NCBI GenBank assembly: GCA_965212245.1 | Contig: OZ243107.1 | Span: forward strand, 3,224,001-3,288,000 | Reading direction: 5' to 3' | Origin: CAKZNE01 sp040222435 | GTDB lineage: Bacteria; Bacteroidota; Bacteroidia; Flavobacteriales; Schleiferiaceae | Length of the DNA: 64,000 nt | In this document: positions 7,871 through 17,200 of the stretch, piece by piece | Numbering within the stretch: the first letter of the stretch is position 1 | Layout: every line of letters starts with the position of its first letter | Made by a program: the position numbers and the translations under genes | The notes under the pieces: generated by a model | Databases searched by the model: none | Seen by the model: only the letters and a program-made list of their open reading frames with translations | Told to the model about the DNA's origin: nothing

Positions 7871-8486
7871 ATGACTATTCGGCTTAGCGAAGAACAGAAG
7901 ATCAAAATCCTCAATTCTGACGATCTCTACAAGATAATGCAACAGATCTTGTTGCGTGAAAAGAAGATTGACCGTAACAAAGAACACTTTTGGATTGTAT
8001 GCCTCGCCAACAATAACCAAATCCTGATGATCGATCTAATCAGCTTGGGATCGGTCAATAAAACCATTGCGGAACCAATGGACATTTTCAGCTTTGCTTT
8101 ACAGAAAAGAGCCGTTAAGTTAATTCTGGTTCACAACCACCCCACCGGAGATCTGCGCCATTCTTCAGAAGACTTTCATTTGACCGAGCAAATGTGGGCT
8201 ATCGGTAAATTCGTGCATACCGGTGGTTGATCATCTGATCATTTCCGAAGAAAGCTATATGAGCTTTGCGGATGAAGGTTTACTAAAGGAAATCCAAATG
8301 GAAGGCCGGTACGATCTTACTTTTCAAAAAAGAGATATGCTTCTTTTTGAAATGAAAGAAATGGAGAAAAAACAGAAGCGGGAAATGACGGCTGCTAAAA
8401 AAGAGATTGCAAAAGGACTTTTAGTAAAGGGTGTTGAGATTGATGTGGTTGTTGAGACTACGGGGATTGACGAGGAAACAGGTTGA
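7871..8486 (+). pseudogene. RadC-like JAB-domain gene broken by a frameshift
   Basis: This is the homologue of the gene at 266-886, beginning MTIRLSEEQKIKILNSDDLY. The JAMM signature HNHPTG followed by D is intact, but the frame runs into TGA at 8228-8230 just after GKFVHT. The +1 frame then continues as PVVDHLIISEESYMSFADEG and the C-terminal charged helix with EIAKGLLVKGVEIDVVVETTG. A single-base insertion or two-base loss near 8215-8222 would restore one protein of about 204 aa. The first frame includes the catalytic core, so a truncated 119-aa product could still be made. It diverges from the XRE regulator as in the first locus. A sequencing error is the alternative. Confidence 0.85.
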
Positions 8487-8493
8487 AAAATTG

Positions 8494-9450
8494 TTATCGT
8501 TTAGATAGCAGAATATTTAAGGCACTGACGTGATCTCTTGAAAGGCTTCCATACTTTTTACTAAATTTTCTTTTATGAACCCATACTCTTATACTAAGAA
8601 ATGCAAATAAAAGTAGTGGCGTAGTTAATATAATTAAGTACTGGATGAAATTATTGGTAGGTTCAATAAACCAAATAACTACAGGTAAATAAGCTACCAT
8701 AATCAAACCCAGATATAGCAATACCGTTAGGCGATTTTTCCAAATAAACGCTAACGAGTTTTTAGCTAATAGTGTCCAGTTCCTTTCTGCATATTTCTTA
8801 ACTCTGATAACGTCAAAAATACTGATTATTGCGGATACAAATATTGGAAACAATAAAAGCCCGATAGCCTGCCAAATAATAGAAGGAAAAATAAAATTAA
8901 ATATGAAATCGCAGGAAATTGTTGAGAAAATAATAAATACAATAATAATCTCAACCGGTGTGGTTTTTACGATATACTCTAACGCCCTCCTTGAAAAGGA
9001 TCTGTAAAAAATACTAAAACAAAAAATTGCGATAAAACAGCTTAATCTAAATATATAGTCTGAAAAGAAAGTTTTTTTTTCCAATGGGATGACCTGATCT
9101 TGAAAACCAGCTAATACTAAAAAAGATATGCTAAATAATGCTAAAACTAATGATATTGGTTTGAGTATTTCAAAAAAAGATCTTCCTTTCTCTTCTCTGT
9201 TGTCCAAGATGTCCGCTTGAATATCAACCGTTTCCTTTATGTGGATTAATTGATTATATAGCTCCTGATTTTCTTTGGCTTCAGAAATTTGAGATTCCAA
9301 CCTGCTATATAAACTCAAAAGGACATCTGATACTTTATGACTCTTAAATATTCTATTTGCAAGCTCTTTTCTAAAATAATCGAAAGCGGCATACCCAAGA
9401 TTTAAGCCAACAAGAATTTCAAAATAGGATGTGAAATAGCTTAAATTCAA
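8494..9450 (-). CDS. Multi-pass membrane protein, unknown function
   Basis: This 318-aa protein has an N-terminal amphipathic or membrane segment (1-25), a soluble helical region about 30-90, then roughly six or seven hydrophobic helices (about 95-115, 130-150, 165-190, 190-215, 245-265, 270-290) and a basic C-terminus. I do not recognise the family. It starts 19 nt after the stop of the PLD-like gene (9470-10054), so the two form a pair, in the usual order of sensor or enzyme followed by membrane effector in small defence cassettes. Its position between the TIR locus and R3 supports a defence role, but this is inference from context. Confidence 0.7.
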   Translation of the reverse strand: MNLSYFTSYFEILVGLNLGYAAFDYFRKELANRIFKSHKVSDVLLSLYSRLESQISEAKENQELYNQLIHIKETVDIQADILDNREEKGRSFFEILKPISLVLALFSISFLVLAGFQDQVIPLEKKTFFSDYIFRLSCFIAIFCFSIFYRSFSRRALEYIVKTTPVEIIIVFIIFSTISCDFIFNFIFPSIIWQAIGLLLFPIFVSAIISIFDVIRVKKYAERNWTLLAKNSLAFIWKNRLTVLLYLGLIMVAYLPVVIWFIEPTNNFIQYLIILTTPLLLFAFLSIRVWVHKRKFSKKYGSLSRDHVSALNILLSKR

Positions 9451-9469
9451 TATTTATAATAATGAAGAT

Positions 9470-10054
9470 TTACTTGAAATAATTCTCGCAGGAATTAAAT
9501 TCTAAATTGAAATTCTCTAATAAATGTTGCGCAATACTTTCTTGATCATTGAAAGATCCATTTGCTTTACGATCCTTTTCACTGGTAGGATAATTACCAA
9601 ATCGCTCCAGCCTATATTTATTTTTATCTCCTACAGCAAAATTTATTTTTTCGTCATATAAAGATTTCATTTTTTTCTTAAAACTAGGTGAGGCTAATTT
9701 AATCTTAACTTGTTCCGGATATAACTCGGATAAAATCTCTAAAAACATTTTTAAGTCTTTGTCATCTGAAGGATCCTTATCACTAACAACAATTCTAACA
9801 TTTCCACCTCGACTTATGTATTCAATCAAATCGTCTCTAAAAGAAACAACTTCAGTGTGATTAGTAATATCACCTTTCAAATCATCATCAAATATAACAA
9901 AACTATTCTTAGAATATTTTAGAATTTTAGAAATGGCAATTGCCGCGTGTTGATGATCTTTATTGGGAAAAGTATCTGTACTTTTATTCTTGGCTAAATA
10001 ATCTAAAGCTTGTGCATAAGCTTTTAAACCTTTCATTTTTTTTTCTTCAGTCAT
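9470..10054 (-). CDS. PLD-like domain protein without HKD motif, unknown function
   Basis: This 194-aa protein resembles a family with a phospholipase D-like fold. Residues about 30-55 (HAAIAISKILKYSKNSFVIF) and 70-90 (DDLIEYISRGGNVRIVVSD) match the first half of a PLD lobe. The stretch YDEKINFAVGDKNKYRLE...GSFNDQESIAQHLLENF matches the end of the lobe, where a catalytic HKD would be expected but is absent. It may therefore bind a ligand or nucleic acid rather than cleave. The gene heads a two-gene operon with the membrane protein at 8494-9450. The fold call is from pattern memory and moderately sure; the function is unknown. Confidence 0.55.
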   Translation of the reverse strand: MTEEKKMKGLKAYAQALDYLAKNKSTDTFPNKDHQHAAIAISKILKYSKNSFVIFDDDLKGDITNHTEVVSFRDDLIEYISRGGNVRIVVSDKDPSDDKDLKMFLEILSELYPEQVKIKLASPSFKKKMKSLYDEKINFAVGDKNKYRLERFGNYPTSEKDRKANGSFNDQESIAQHLLENFNLEFNSCENYFK

Positions 10055-10239
10055 TTCATTGTTTTCAAAAAAAACGGGGGTGCAAATGTACGAATTCTAC
10101 TTCATAGAACATGTAGGTTAAATTTAGACATTCTCGCGGGTTCTCAAAAACATCCGTTTCATAAGATATTAACAAGTTTCAAGTAACTCAATGACCTGAT
10201 AACGCTTTTTTAAAGAATTGGTTTAGAATATTAGAGATT

Positions 10240-10640
10240 GGCCTGGGTCGGCCGTTAAAGTCGCTCCGCTTCTATAACCGCCTTTACATCCGTTTTCAGC
10301 TAGTGAGTCCCCTACTCTTTTGATTTCGTTTAAAAGCCCCCGCACTCTAATCTTTAAAAAAATTGTTCTGAATGTAAGTTCCGGAAACCAGGAACATCTG
10401 TTTTGCAATAGAATAACACGTTACAGCCTTCTTTGTCAGCCCACGCTCCAGTCCCGAAGTTTCGGGACTGAACCCAAGCTATATTAACATAATGCTAGTA
10501 CATTATAGGAAAACTATTAGCAAAGCCCGAAATACGCAGTATTTAATATAATATCAGATATAACGGCTGCAAAACCTTATATCGACAGATATTATGTTAA
10601 GGGCTTTGCGCCTCACGCTCCGATCCGTAGCATATTTTTA
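10240..10640. repeat. Intergenic repeat R3
   Basis: This is a shorter copy of the R2 left half: GTCGGCCGTTAAAGTCGCTCCGCT (about 10247), CATAATGCTAGTACATTATAGG (about 10489-10510) and the 90-nt hairpin at 10520-10609. After the hairpin it diverges (CCTCACGCTCC instead of GGCTTAGTATC). It separates the TIR/PLD module from the RND metal-efflux operon. The remaining bases between 10055 and 10726 show nothing else. Confidence 0.7.
10520..10609. repeat. 90-nt nested hairpin in R3
   Basis: The outer arms are GCAAAGCCC (10520-10528) and GGGCTTTGC (10601-10609), with the same inner AT-rich arms as the hairpin at 5371-5460. The tip differs by two bases (GCAAAACC instead of GTAAAGCC), which weakens its GC pairs. 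Confidence 0.8.
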
Positions 10641-10735
10641 TTTTTAGACGACCAGACCGTAAACATTATTAAACTACCTATATCTCCTCACACGCTTCAG
10701 CAATACTTGTATAAAAATTCTTTCCTTTGCACTTA

Positions 10736-11167
10736 GTGCAACAATCCAAAAAAATAGTTTCCCTTTTTTTTCTGAGTCTTTTCAGCGTGATGCTGATGCA
10801 TCAGGTTTTGCCGCATGTGCACCACCAGCACCATGACAGTATAGCTCAAATTGAAGATGATCATCACCATCATGATGGACAAGGCCATCATCATCAAAAC
10901 GAAAATGATGATGAAAAGGGATTATTAAATCTCTTGTTGGGTGGTCACTCTCATCTTGTACAGATTGACGAGATTCAATTCTTTAGAACCAACACAAAGC
11001 AAGTCAACAAAATTGTCAAGAGTGACATTGCTTTAGATGTACCAAAGGCAATAGTTTCTCCGATCGACACTGAGGGTTTTAATCAAGCCTTATCCCAAAA
11101 TGAATCCCCTCCCTGGAGGCATTTTTTAATATCACACTCCCTTAGAGGGCCTCCCACTTTAGGTTAA
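10736..11167 (+). CDS. His-rich exported protein of the metal efflux operon
   Basis: This protein of about 143 aa has no ATG at its start. The open frame allows TTG at 10727 or GTG at 10736, followed by an export signal (IVSLFFLSLFSVMLMHQV). GTG is preferred because CCTTTGCA just before it looks like a Bacteroidota -7 box, which would make TTG part of the promoter and the mRNA leaderless; ATG codons near 10788 would cut the signal. After the signal come dense His clusters (HVHHQHHD, DDHHHHDGQGHHHQ). It is first before the TolC-adaptor-RND genes and probably buffers or senses the exported metal in the periplasm, as His-rich proteins often do. The metal is not identified. Confidence 0.7.
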   Translation: MQQSKKIVSLFFLSLFSVMLMHQVLPHVHHQHHDSIAQIEDDHHHHDGQGHHHQNENDDEKGLLNLLLGGHSHLVQIDEIQFFRTNTKQVNKIVKSDIALDVPKAIVSPIDTEGFNQALSQNESPPWRHFLISHSLRGPPTLG

Positions 11168-11200
11168 ACAGGCCAGGGCAATGCTCTGCAATTTTTCTAT

Positions 11201-11225
11201 CCACCAGTAGGCGGTGGAATTTTCA
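11201..11225 (+). terminator. Weak hairpin after the His-rich gene
   Basis: CCACC (11201-11205) and GGTGG (11213-11217) form a 5-bp stem followed by an AT-rich run. It could attenuate transcription before the TolC gene but is weak. Confidence 0.35.
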
Positions 11226-11248
11226 TTTCATAACCTAAAGTTATTTTT

Positions 11249-12433
11249 ATGACTAAATATGTAATTAGTGCGCTTTGCGCATTAACATTTCACTTGGGTG
11301 CTATGGCTCAAAGCTCTGCTGCGGATAACATTATGCAAAGCATTGAAACCAATAACCCGCAACTGAAGGCTTATTCTGCCTTCCTCCAAAAGCAGGTGCT
11401 GGCCAATAAAGCTGCAAACAATGTTGACGACCCACAAGCATCGGCTTTTTACCTGCCATTTGGTGAGCATACTGGCCCCGACTACACAGAGTTCCAGATT
11501 TCACAAACGGTGGAGTTTCCCAGCGTGTACGTGGCTCGAAACCAGTTGAATACAGAACGGGAAGAACAGTTGAAAGTACAATTCGCCAAACTTCGGCAGG
11601 AGGTGCTTTTAAGAGCTAAGTTTTTATTGCTGGAATTGATTTATCTACAAAAGCAGCAGGAGCTTTCCGAAAAGCGTTTGGCGCAAGGCGACAATATTTT
11701 AAAGCAAACGCAGACGCTTTTTGACAAAGGCCAGATTGGAATATTGGAACTTAACAAGGCCAAAGTGGCCTGGCTTCAAAGCCAATTTGCAGTAGAGGAA
11801 ATTGAAACGGAAAGGCAGACCGTTGAGAAGGAACTGCAAGTAATGAATGGGGGCACTCCCCTCTCCTACAGTGCAAACGGCTACACAACTTCTCTGAGGT
11901 TACCATCTGTGGACAGTCTTTGGCAGCAGAGGCTTTACAGCGATGCCGAATTGTTGGTTCAGCAAAAGCAACAGGAAGTAGCGCGCCAGAATGTAAAACT
12001 GGAAAAGAACAAGGTATTGCCCGACCTTACTGCTGGCTACAATTATCAGGGCGTGGCCGGTAACAATTATTCCGGTCTTTATGCCGGCCTAAGTATTCCC
12101 TTATGGGGAAGCCGAAACAAGGTAAAATCAGCCAAAGCAGAACTGGAGTATCAGGAAATACAGGCCGAAACAGTTAGCTCAAAGCTGGAAAATGAATTCA
12201 GAATCGACTTTCAGCGGTACGAGTTACTTCTCAAAAAATTCAGGGAATATCAACAATCACTGGAAGGCTTGAACAGTGAGCCACTTTTGCTAAAATCCTA
12301 TGAATTGGGGGAAATCTCCTTTCTGGATTATTACCGCGAAACTCAGTTTTACCGAACGGCCATTGATAAAATGCTGAGCATTGAAAAAGAAATGCACCAG
12401 CTACGGGCCAAATTACTCAAACATCAACTTTAA
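11249..12433 (+). CDS. TolC-family outer-membrane channel of a metal efflux pump
   Basis: This 394-aa protein has a signal peptide (MTKYVISALCALTFHLGAMAQ) and the long helical hairpins typical of the OEP/CzcC/CusC family, including FDKGQIGILELNKAKVAWLQ in the first repeat and SYELGEISFLDYYRETQFY in the second. It is slightly shorter than E. coli TolC relatives, as is usual for Bacteroidota CzcC-like proteins. It forms the outer-membrane exit of the tripartite pump made with the adaptor (12706) and RND pump (14230). It is followed 19 nt later by a small His-rich lipoprotein gene. Confidence 0.9.
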   Translation: MTKYVISALCALTFHLGAMAQSSAADNIMQSIETNNPQLKAYSAFLQKQVLANKAANNVDDPQASAFYLPFGEHTGPDYTEFQISQTVEFPSVYVARNQLNTEREEQLKVQFAKLRQEVLLRAKFLLLELIYLQKQQELSEKRLAQGDNILKQTQTLFDKGQIGILELNKAKVAWLQSQFAVEEIETERQTVEKELQVMNGGTPLSYSANGYTTSLRLPSVDSLWQQRLYSDAELLVQQKQQEVARQNVKLEKNKVLPDLTAGYNYQGVAGNNYSGLYAGLSIPLWGSRNKVKSAKAELEYQEIQAETVSSKLENEFRIDFQRYELLLKKFREYQQSLEGLNSEPLLLKSYELGEISFLDYYRETQFYRTAIDKMLSIEKEMHQLRAKLLKHQL

Positions 12434-12452
12434 AATTTTAAAAAAACACAAG

Positions 12453-12692
12453 ATGAAAAAGATAGCAACACTTATAGCCATTGCCGGAATGATAAGCTTT
12501 GGATGCAATCAAACCGCACAAGATGAACACGGCCACGACCACGGCTCTAACGGTCATTTGCACGGTGAGGCGACACACCAACCGCACGAGCAGGAGGTTT
12601 TTGAAGTGGAGGAAGATTCCACTGAAAATTCAACTGACAACGGGCATCACAGCCACGGAGATGAGAACGGCCACGACCATCACAATCACTAA
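12453..12692 (+). CDS. Small His-rich lipoprotein
   Basis: This 79-aa protein begins MKKIATLIAIAGMISFGC, a lipoprotein signal with cysteine at position 18. A longer frame open from 12381 lies inside the TolC gene and is not used. The mature part is acidic and His-rich (HGHDHGSNGHLHGE, HHSHGDENGHDHHNH). It sits between the TolC and adaptor genes and, like the exported protein at 10736, probably binds the pump's metal substrate at the membrane. A second copy of such a small metal-binding protein in one operon is noteworthy. Confidence 0.8.
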   Translation: MKKIATLIAIAGMISFGCNQTAQDEHGHDHGSNGHLHGEATHQPHEQEVFEVEEDSTENSTDNGHHSHGDENGHDHHNH

Positions 12693-12705
12693 AAAGAAAA
12701 CTGAG

Positions 12706-14217
12706 ATGCGATATATAATTTTAGTGCTGACGTTGGCTTTGGCCTCTTGCCAGCAACACGGAGAGGAAGGACACGCTCACGAAGCCGAAGGCGGGCACCC
12801 TGACCACGGCAGCGAAATACCCGCGATTGTTCATACCATCTGGACGGACAAAACCGAGTTGTTTGTGGAATTTCCTGCTTTAGTGGTGGGGAAAACAAGC
12901 CGATTTGCCGCCCATTTCACGATGCTTGAAAAGCATCAGCCTGTACGTTCTGGCAGCGTTACTGTTAGTCTTATAAAAGACGGTAAGGGCATACGCCAAT
13001 CTGTGGACGCCCCTTCCTCACCCGGAATTTTCACCCCCGCCCTGCAACCGCAATCGGCCGGAGTGTACGATTTGGTTTTTGACTTAAAAGCCCCTGACAT
13101 TGAGGATAGAATTACCATACCCAATGTGCAGGTTTTTGAAAGTGCCGAAAAAGCTATTGAAGCAATAGGCGCTGAGGAAGGAGACGATGGCTCGATTAGC
13201 TTCTTAAAAGAGCAGGCCTGGAAAATGGAATTTGAGACAGCTCCTGTAACCGAAGGAGAAGTATTTGAAGTAATTAATACTTCGGGGAGTTGGCAGTATG
13301 CACCAGGGAGTTTTAAGTCCATTTCGGCCAATGCCACTGGTGTGGTGAGTTTTAACAAAGAAGACCTAACAGCCGGAGCTGCTGTAAAGCAGGGCGAGTT
13401 ACTAATGACCATTAGCAGCGAAGGGCTTACCACCAACAATTTGCAAACGGAAATTGCGAAGGCACGCTCCAACTTTGAACAGGCCAAGGCCGAATACGAG
13501 CGCAAGAAGGAATTGTACGAATCCCAAATCGTTCCCAAGGCAGAGTTTGAACAGGTAAAAGAAAAGTTTGAGGTAGCCAAAGCCCAATATCAAAGCCTGA
13601 CAGCCAATTATGGTGCGGGCGGCAAAATTATCCGTGCACCGTTTGACGGGTTCGTAAAAAATCTCAATATCCAAAATGGGAATTATGTGCAGCAAGGCGA
13701 TGTCCTATTGGGCATCGCCAATCAAAAGTCGTATCTGCTCGAAATTCAGGTTAGTGCAAATTATGCCTCAGCCTTGGAACCCATTCAAAACATCTGGTAC
13801 CAAACATCTTCAGGCCAATGGTCAAATATTAATGAGACGGGTGGCTCCTTACTTTCGGTAGGGAAAACGGTAGGAAAAGAAAAACCAATGCTCAGCATTT
13901 ATGCGCGGGTAAACGAGGCTATAGAAATGCCGGAAGGCAGTTTTACCGAAGTGGAAGTAACCTACGGGCAAGCTGGTGAAAATGCTGTGGTTCCTGTCTC
14001 AGCCCTGCTGGAAGACTACGGCAGCTATTCGGTAATCGTGCAACTTTCTGGGGAGAGTTTTGAACGCAGGCAAGTGCAGGTGGGCAAACAGAACGGAAAA
14101 TTGGTAGCTGTTACAAAAGGATTACGCCCTGGCGAAGTGGTGGTGACCAAAGGTGCGTATCAGGTCAAGATGGCTTCAATGTCAGGCACTACGCCTGCTC
14201 ACGGACACGACCATTAA
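12706..14217 (+). CDS. RND efflux periplasmic adaptor (CusB/CzcB-like) lipoprotein
   Basis: This 503-aa protein starts at MRYIILVLTLALASC, a lipoprotein signal; the frame is open from 12499, but that upstream part is an out-of-frame reading of the preceding His-rich gene. After a His-rich linker (HGEEGHAHEAEGGHPDHG) comes an extra N-terminal beta-domain (about 40-150). The membrane fusion core follows: a biotinyl-lipoyl half with VVSFNKEDLTAGAAVKQGEL, a long helical hairpin (about 245-300), and a second lipoyl half with GKIIRAPFDGFVKNLNIQNG. The chain ends His-rich (GHGHDH), suggesting metal capture at both ends. It bridges the RND pump and TolC channel. Confidence 0.9.
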   Translation: MRYIILVLTLALASCQQHGEEGHAHEAEGGHPDHGSEIPAIVHTIWTDKTELFVEFPALVVGKTSRFAAHFTMLEKHQPVRSGSVTVSLIKDGKGIRQSVDAPSSPGIFTPALQPQSAGVYDLVFDLKAPDIEDRITIPNVQVFESAEKAIEAIGAEEGDDGSISFLKEQAWKMEFETAPVTEGEVFEVINTSGSWQYAPGSFKSISANATGVVSFNKEDLTAGAAVKQGELLMTISSEGLTTNNLQTEIAKARSNFEQAKAEYERKKELYESQIVPKAEFEQVKEKFEVAKAQYQSLTANYGAGGKIIRAPFDGFVKNLNIQNGNYVQQGDVLLGIANQKSYLLEIQVSANYASALEPIQNIWYQTSSGQWSNINETGGSLLSVGKTVGKEKPMLSIYARVNEAIEMPEGSFTEVEVTYGQAGENAVVPVSALLEDYGSYSVIVQLSGESFERRQVQVGKQNGKLVAVTKGLRPGEVVVTKGAYQVKMASMSGTTPAHGHDH

Positions 14218-14229
14218 AAGCGAAGCGAT

Positions 14230-17200
14230 ATGTTAAACAAAATATTATCAATATCGCTCCACAACCGCCTAATGGTGTTGTTGGCTGCGGTAGCACTAAG
14301 TGCCGCAGGGCTTTATATGGCGCGCACGATGAATGTGGATGTGTTTCCTGACCTGACCGCACCCACGGTAACCATACTTACCGAAGCACACGGTCTGGAA
14401 TCGGAGGAAGTAGAAAAACTGGTGACCTACCAGTTGGAAACAGCTATGAACGGCTCGCCCAATGTGCGTAGGATACGTTCGTCATCGGCTGCGGGAATCT
14501 CCATTGTTTGGGTGGAGTTTGAGTGGGGAACGGATATTTACCGTGCCCGCCAAATTGTTAGCGAGCGCATACCGATGGTGCGCGAAAACCTGCCCAGCGG
14601 AATCGGCTCACCTACTATGGCGCCTATCTCCTCCATTATGGGCGAGGTGATGCTTTTGGGGGTTACTTCTGATAGCCTCAGCCCTATGGAACTTCGCACC
14701 CTGTCTGACTGGGTGATACGGCCACGGTTGAAAGCGATTGGCGGCATTGCCAACGTGGTGGTGATTGGTGGCGATTACAAGCAATACCAGGTATTGGCCC
14801 ATCCTGAAAAACTGAAACATTTTGGCGTTAGCCTGCCGGAATTGGTGGAAAAAGTACAGGAGGCCAATAAGGATGTGCCGGGCGGTTTTTTCAATCAGCA
14901 CGGAAACCAATACATCGTAAAAGGAAGTGGCCGTGCTTACCGCGTTGAGGAACTGCAAGAGGCCGTGGTGAAACAGGTAAACGGACAAAGCATAAAAGTA
15001 AAGGACGTGGCCACGGTGCAGATTGGTACTGCCGATAAAATTGGTGACGGTTCCCTCAATGCTTCCCCGGCCGTTATTCTCACCATTAGCAAGCAACCGG
15101 ATGTAAACACCCTGGAACTGACCGAGCGACTGGACGAAGCCGTGGCCGAACTCGGCACAACCCTGCCCGAAGGTGTGGAGATTAAAAACCACATTTTTCG
15201 TCAGGCGGATTTCATTGATGCTTCAATCAGCAACCTCAATCAAACGCTTTTGGAAGGCGCTTTCTTTGTGGTCGTTGTCCTTTTCATCTTTTTGATGAAC
15301 TGGCGCACCACGCTGATTTCATTACTCGCCATTCCCATTTCTTTGCTGGTTTCCATCATCGTATTAAAACTGCTGGGCTACACCATTAACACAATGAGCC
15401 TTGGCGGGATGGCCATTGCCATAGGTGCCCTGGTGGACGATGCCATTATTGATGTAGAAAATGTGTACAAGCGGCTGCGCGAAAACATCCGAAAACCGCT
15501 AAATGAGCGGCTTCCCGTATTGACCGTAGTGCGTGATGCTTCTGTGGAAATCAGGAGCTCCATCATTGTGGCCACGCTCATCATCATTGTTTCCTTTATC
15601 CCACTTTTCTTTTTGGGAGGAATGGAAGGGCGGCTTTTGCAGCCCCTCGGCATAGCCTTTATCACTTCGGTGCTTACCTCGCTTATTGTGGCGGTTACAG
15701 TTACCCCAGTGCTGTGTTCTTATTTATTGAAGAGTGAGAAACTTTTGAAAAAGCAATCCGAAGGCACTAAGGTGGAACGCTGGCTTCAAAAGCAATACTC
15801 AGGTATTTTAGACCGCGCGTTGCGGATTCCAAAAACGATTATTGGAGTAACGGTGATTGCATTTGCACTGAGCCTGCTTTTGTTTACACAACTTGGCCGC
15901 AGTTTTTTGCCGGAATTTAACGAAGGTTCTTTGGTGATAAGCGTAGTTGGGCCACCGGGAATGTCTCTTGAAGAAAGTAACAAGACCGGAAAGCTGGTAG
16001 AACGGCAATTGCTGGAAATGCCAGAGGTGGATGTGGTTACCAGAAGAACCGGTCGTGCCGAATTGGACGAACACGCCCAAGGCGTAAATGCCGCAGAAAT
16101 TGATGTGCCTTTTACGCTTGACGGAAAATCGAAAGAAGAATTTTTTGAAGAAGTCCGTAAAAAGCTGAGCATCGTTCCGGGGGTAAATATCACGCTCGGT
16201 CAGCCCATCGCCCACCGCATTGACCATATGCTTTCCGGTACGCGGGCCAATATTGCCATCAAAATTTTTGGGCCCGATTTACAGCGTCTTTATGAAGTTG
16301 GAAAAAGCATTGAGCAAAGCATAAAACCCATTGAAGGGCTTGCAGACGTAGCCGTGGCACAGCAAATTGAAGTTCCGCAAATCAGGATAAAACCCAAGCG
16401 GCAAATTCTTTCTGCTCATGGAATGACGGTGGGCAACCTGATGGAGCAAGTGGACATTGCATTTGCGGGTGAAGAGGCTGGCGAGATTTACGAGGGGCAG
16501 CAGTATTTTGATTTGGTGGTGCGCTATCAAAAAAATGAGCGCGACCAGATTGAGAAAATCAGAAATGCCTTGGTAAGCCTGCCCAATGGCGGACAAACAT
16601 CCTTAAACCAATTGGCTACGGTACAATCGGTGAGCAGCCCAAATTCAATTAGTCGTGAAGATGTACAGCGCAAAATTGTGGTGGCAGCCAACGTACAAGG
16701 CCGCGATTTGCGGGGTGCCGTAGAGGAAATTCAGGAAACCATCGCCAGCTCCGTTTCCCTGCCCGAAAGCTACCGCATTGAGTATGGCGGGCAGTTTGAA
16801 AGTGAATCGAAGGCATCGAGGCTTTTGCTCATCACAGCCGCCATTGCCATCTTTATAATCTTGCTCCTGCTTTATTTTGAATTCAGAGATTGGAAGCTGG
16901 CTTTTGTGGTGCTCCTCAATTTACCACTGGCCTTAATGGGTGGTATTTTGATTGTGTATTTCACCTCCGGCATTATTAGCATTGCGGCCACCATTGGCTT
17001 TATCAGCCTTTTCGGTATCGCTACCCGCAACGGAATCCTACTGGTTTCCCGCTATGAAGACCTGCGCAAAGAAGGCGTAAAAGGCAAAGACCTTTTGCAA
17101 CAAGGAGCCTTGGATAGACTAAACCCAATTTTGATGACCGCCTTCACCACAGGCTTGGCCTTGATTCCACTGGCTCTAAAAGGTGGCGAAGCAGGCAGCG

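Noticed and set aside
10223..10408. 61-aa ORF in repeat R3
   Set aside because: It lies in the repeat, is shared as noncoding sequence with R2 and R4, and has no start signals.
12381..12452. Start of the His-rich lipoprotein at 12381
   Set aside because: That part overlaps the TolC gene and has no leader character; the lipobox fits a start at 12453.
12499..12705. N-terminal extension of the RND adaptor from 12499
   Set aside because: It is an out-of-frame reading of the His-rich lipoprotein gene; the lipoprotein signal begins at 12706.
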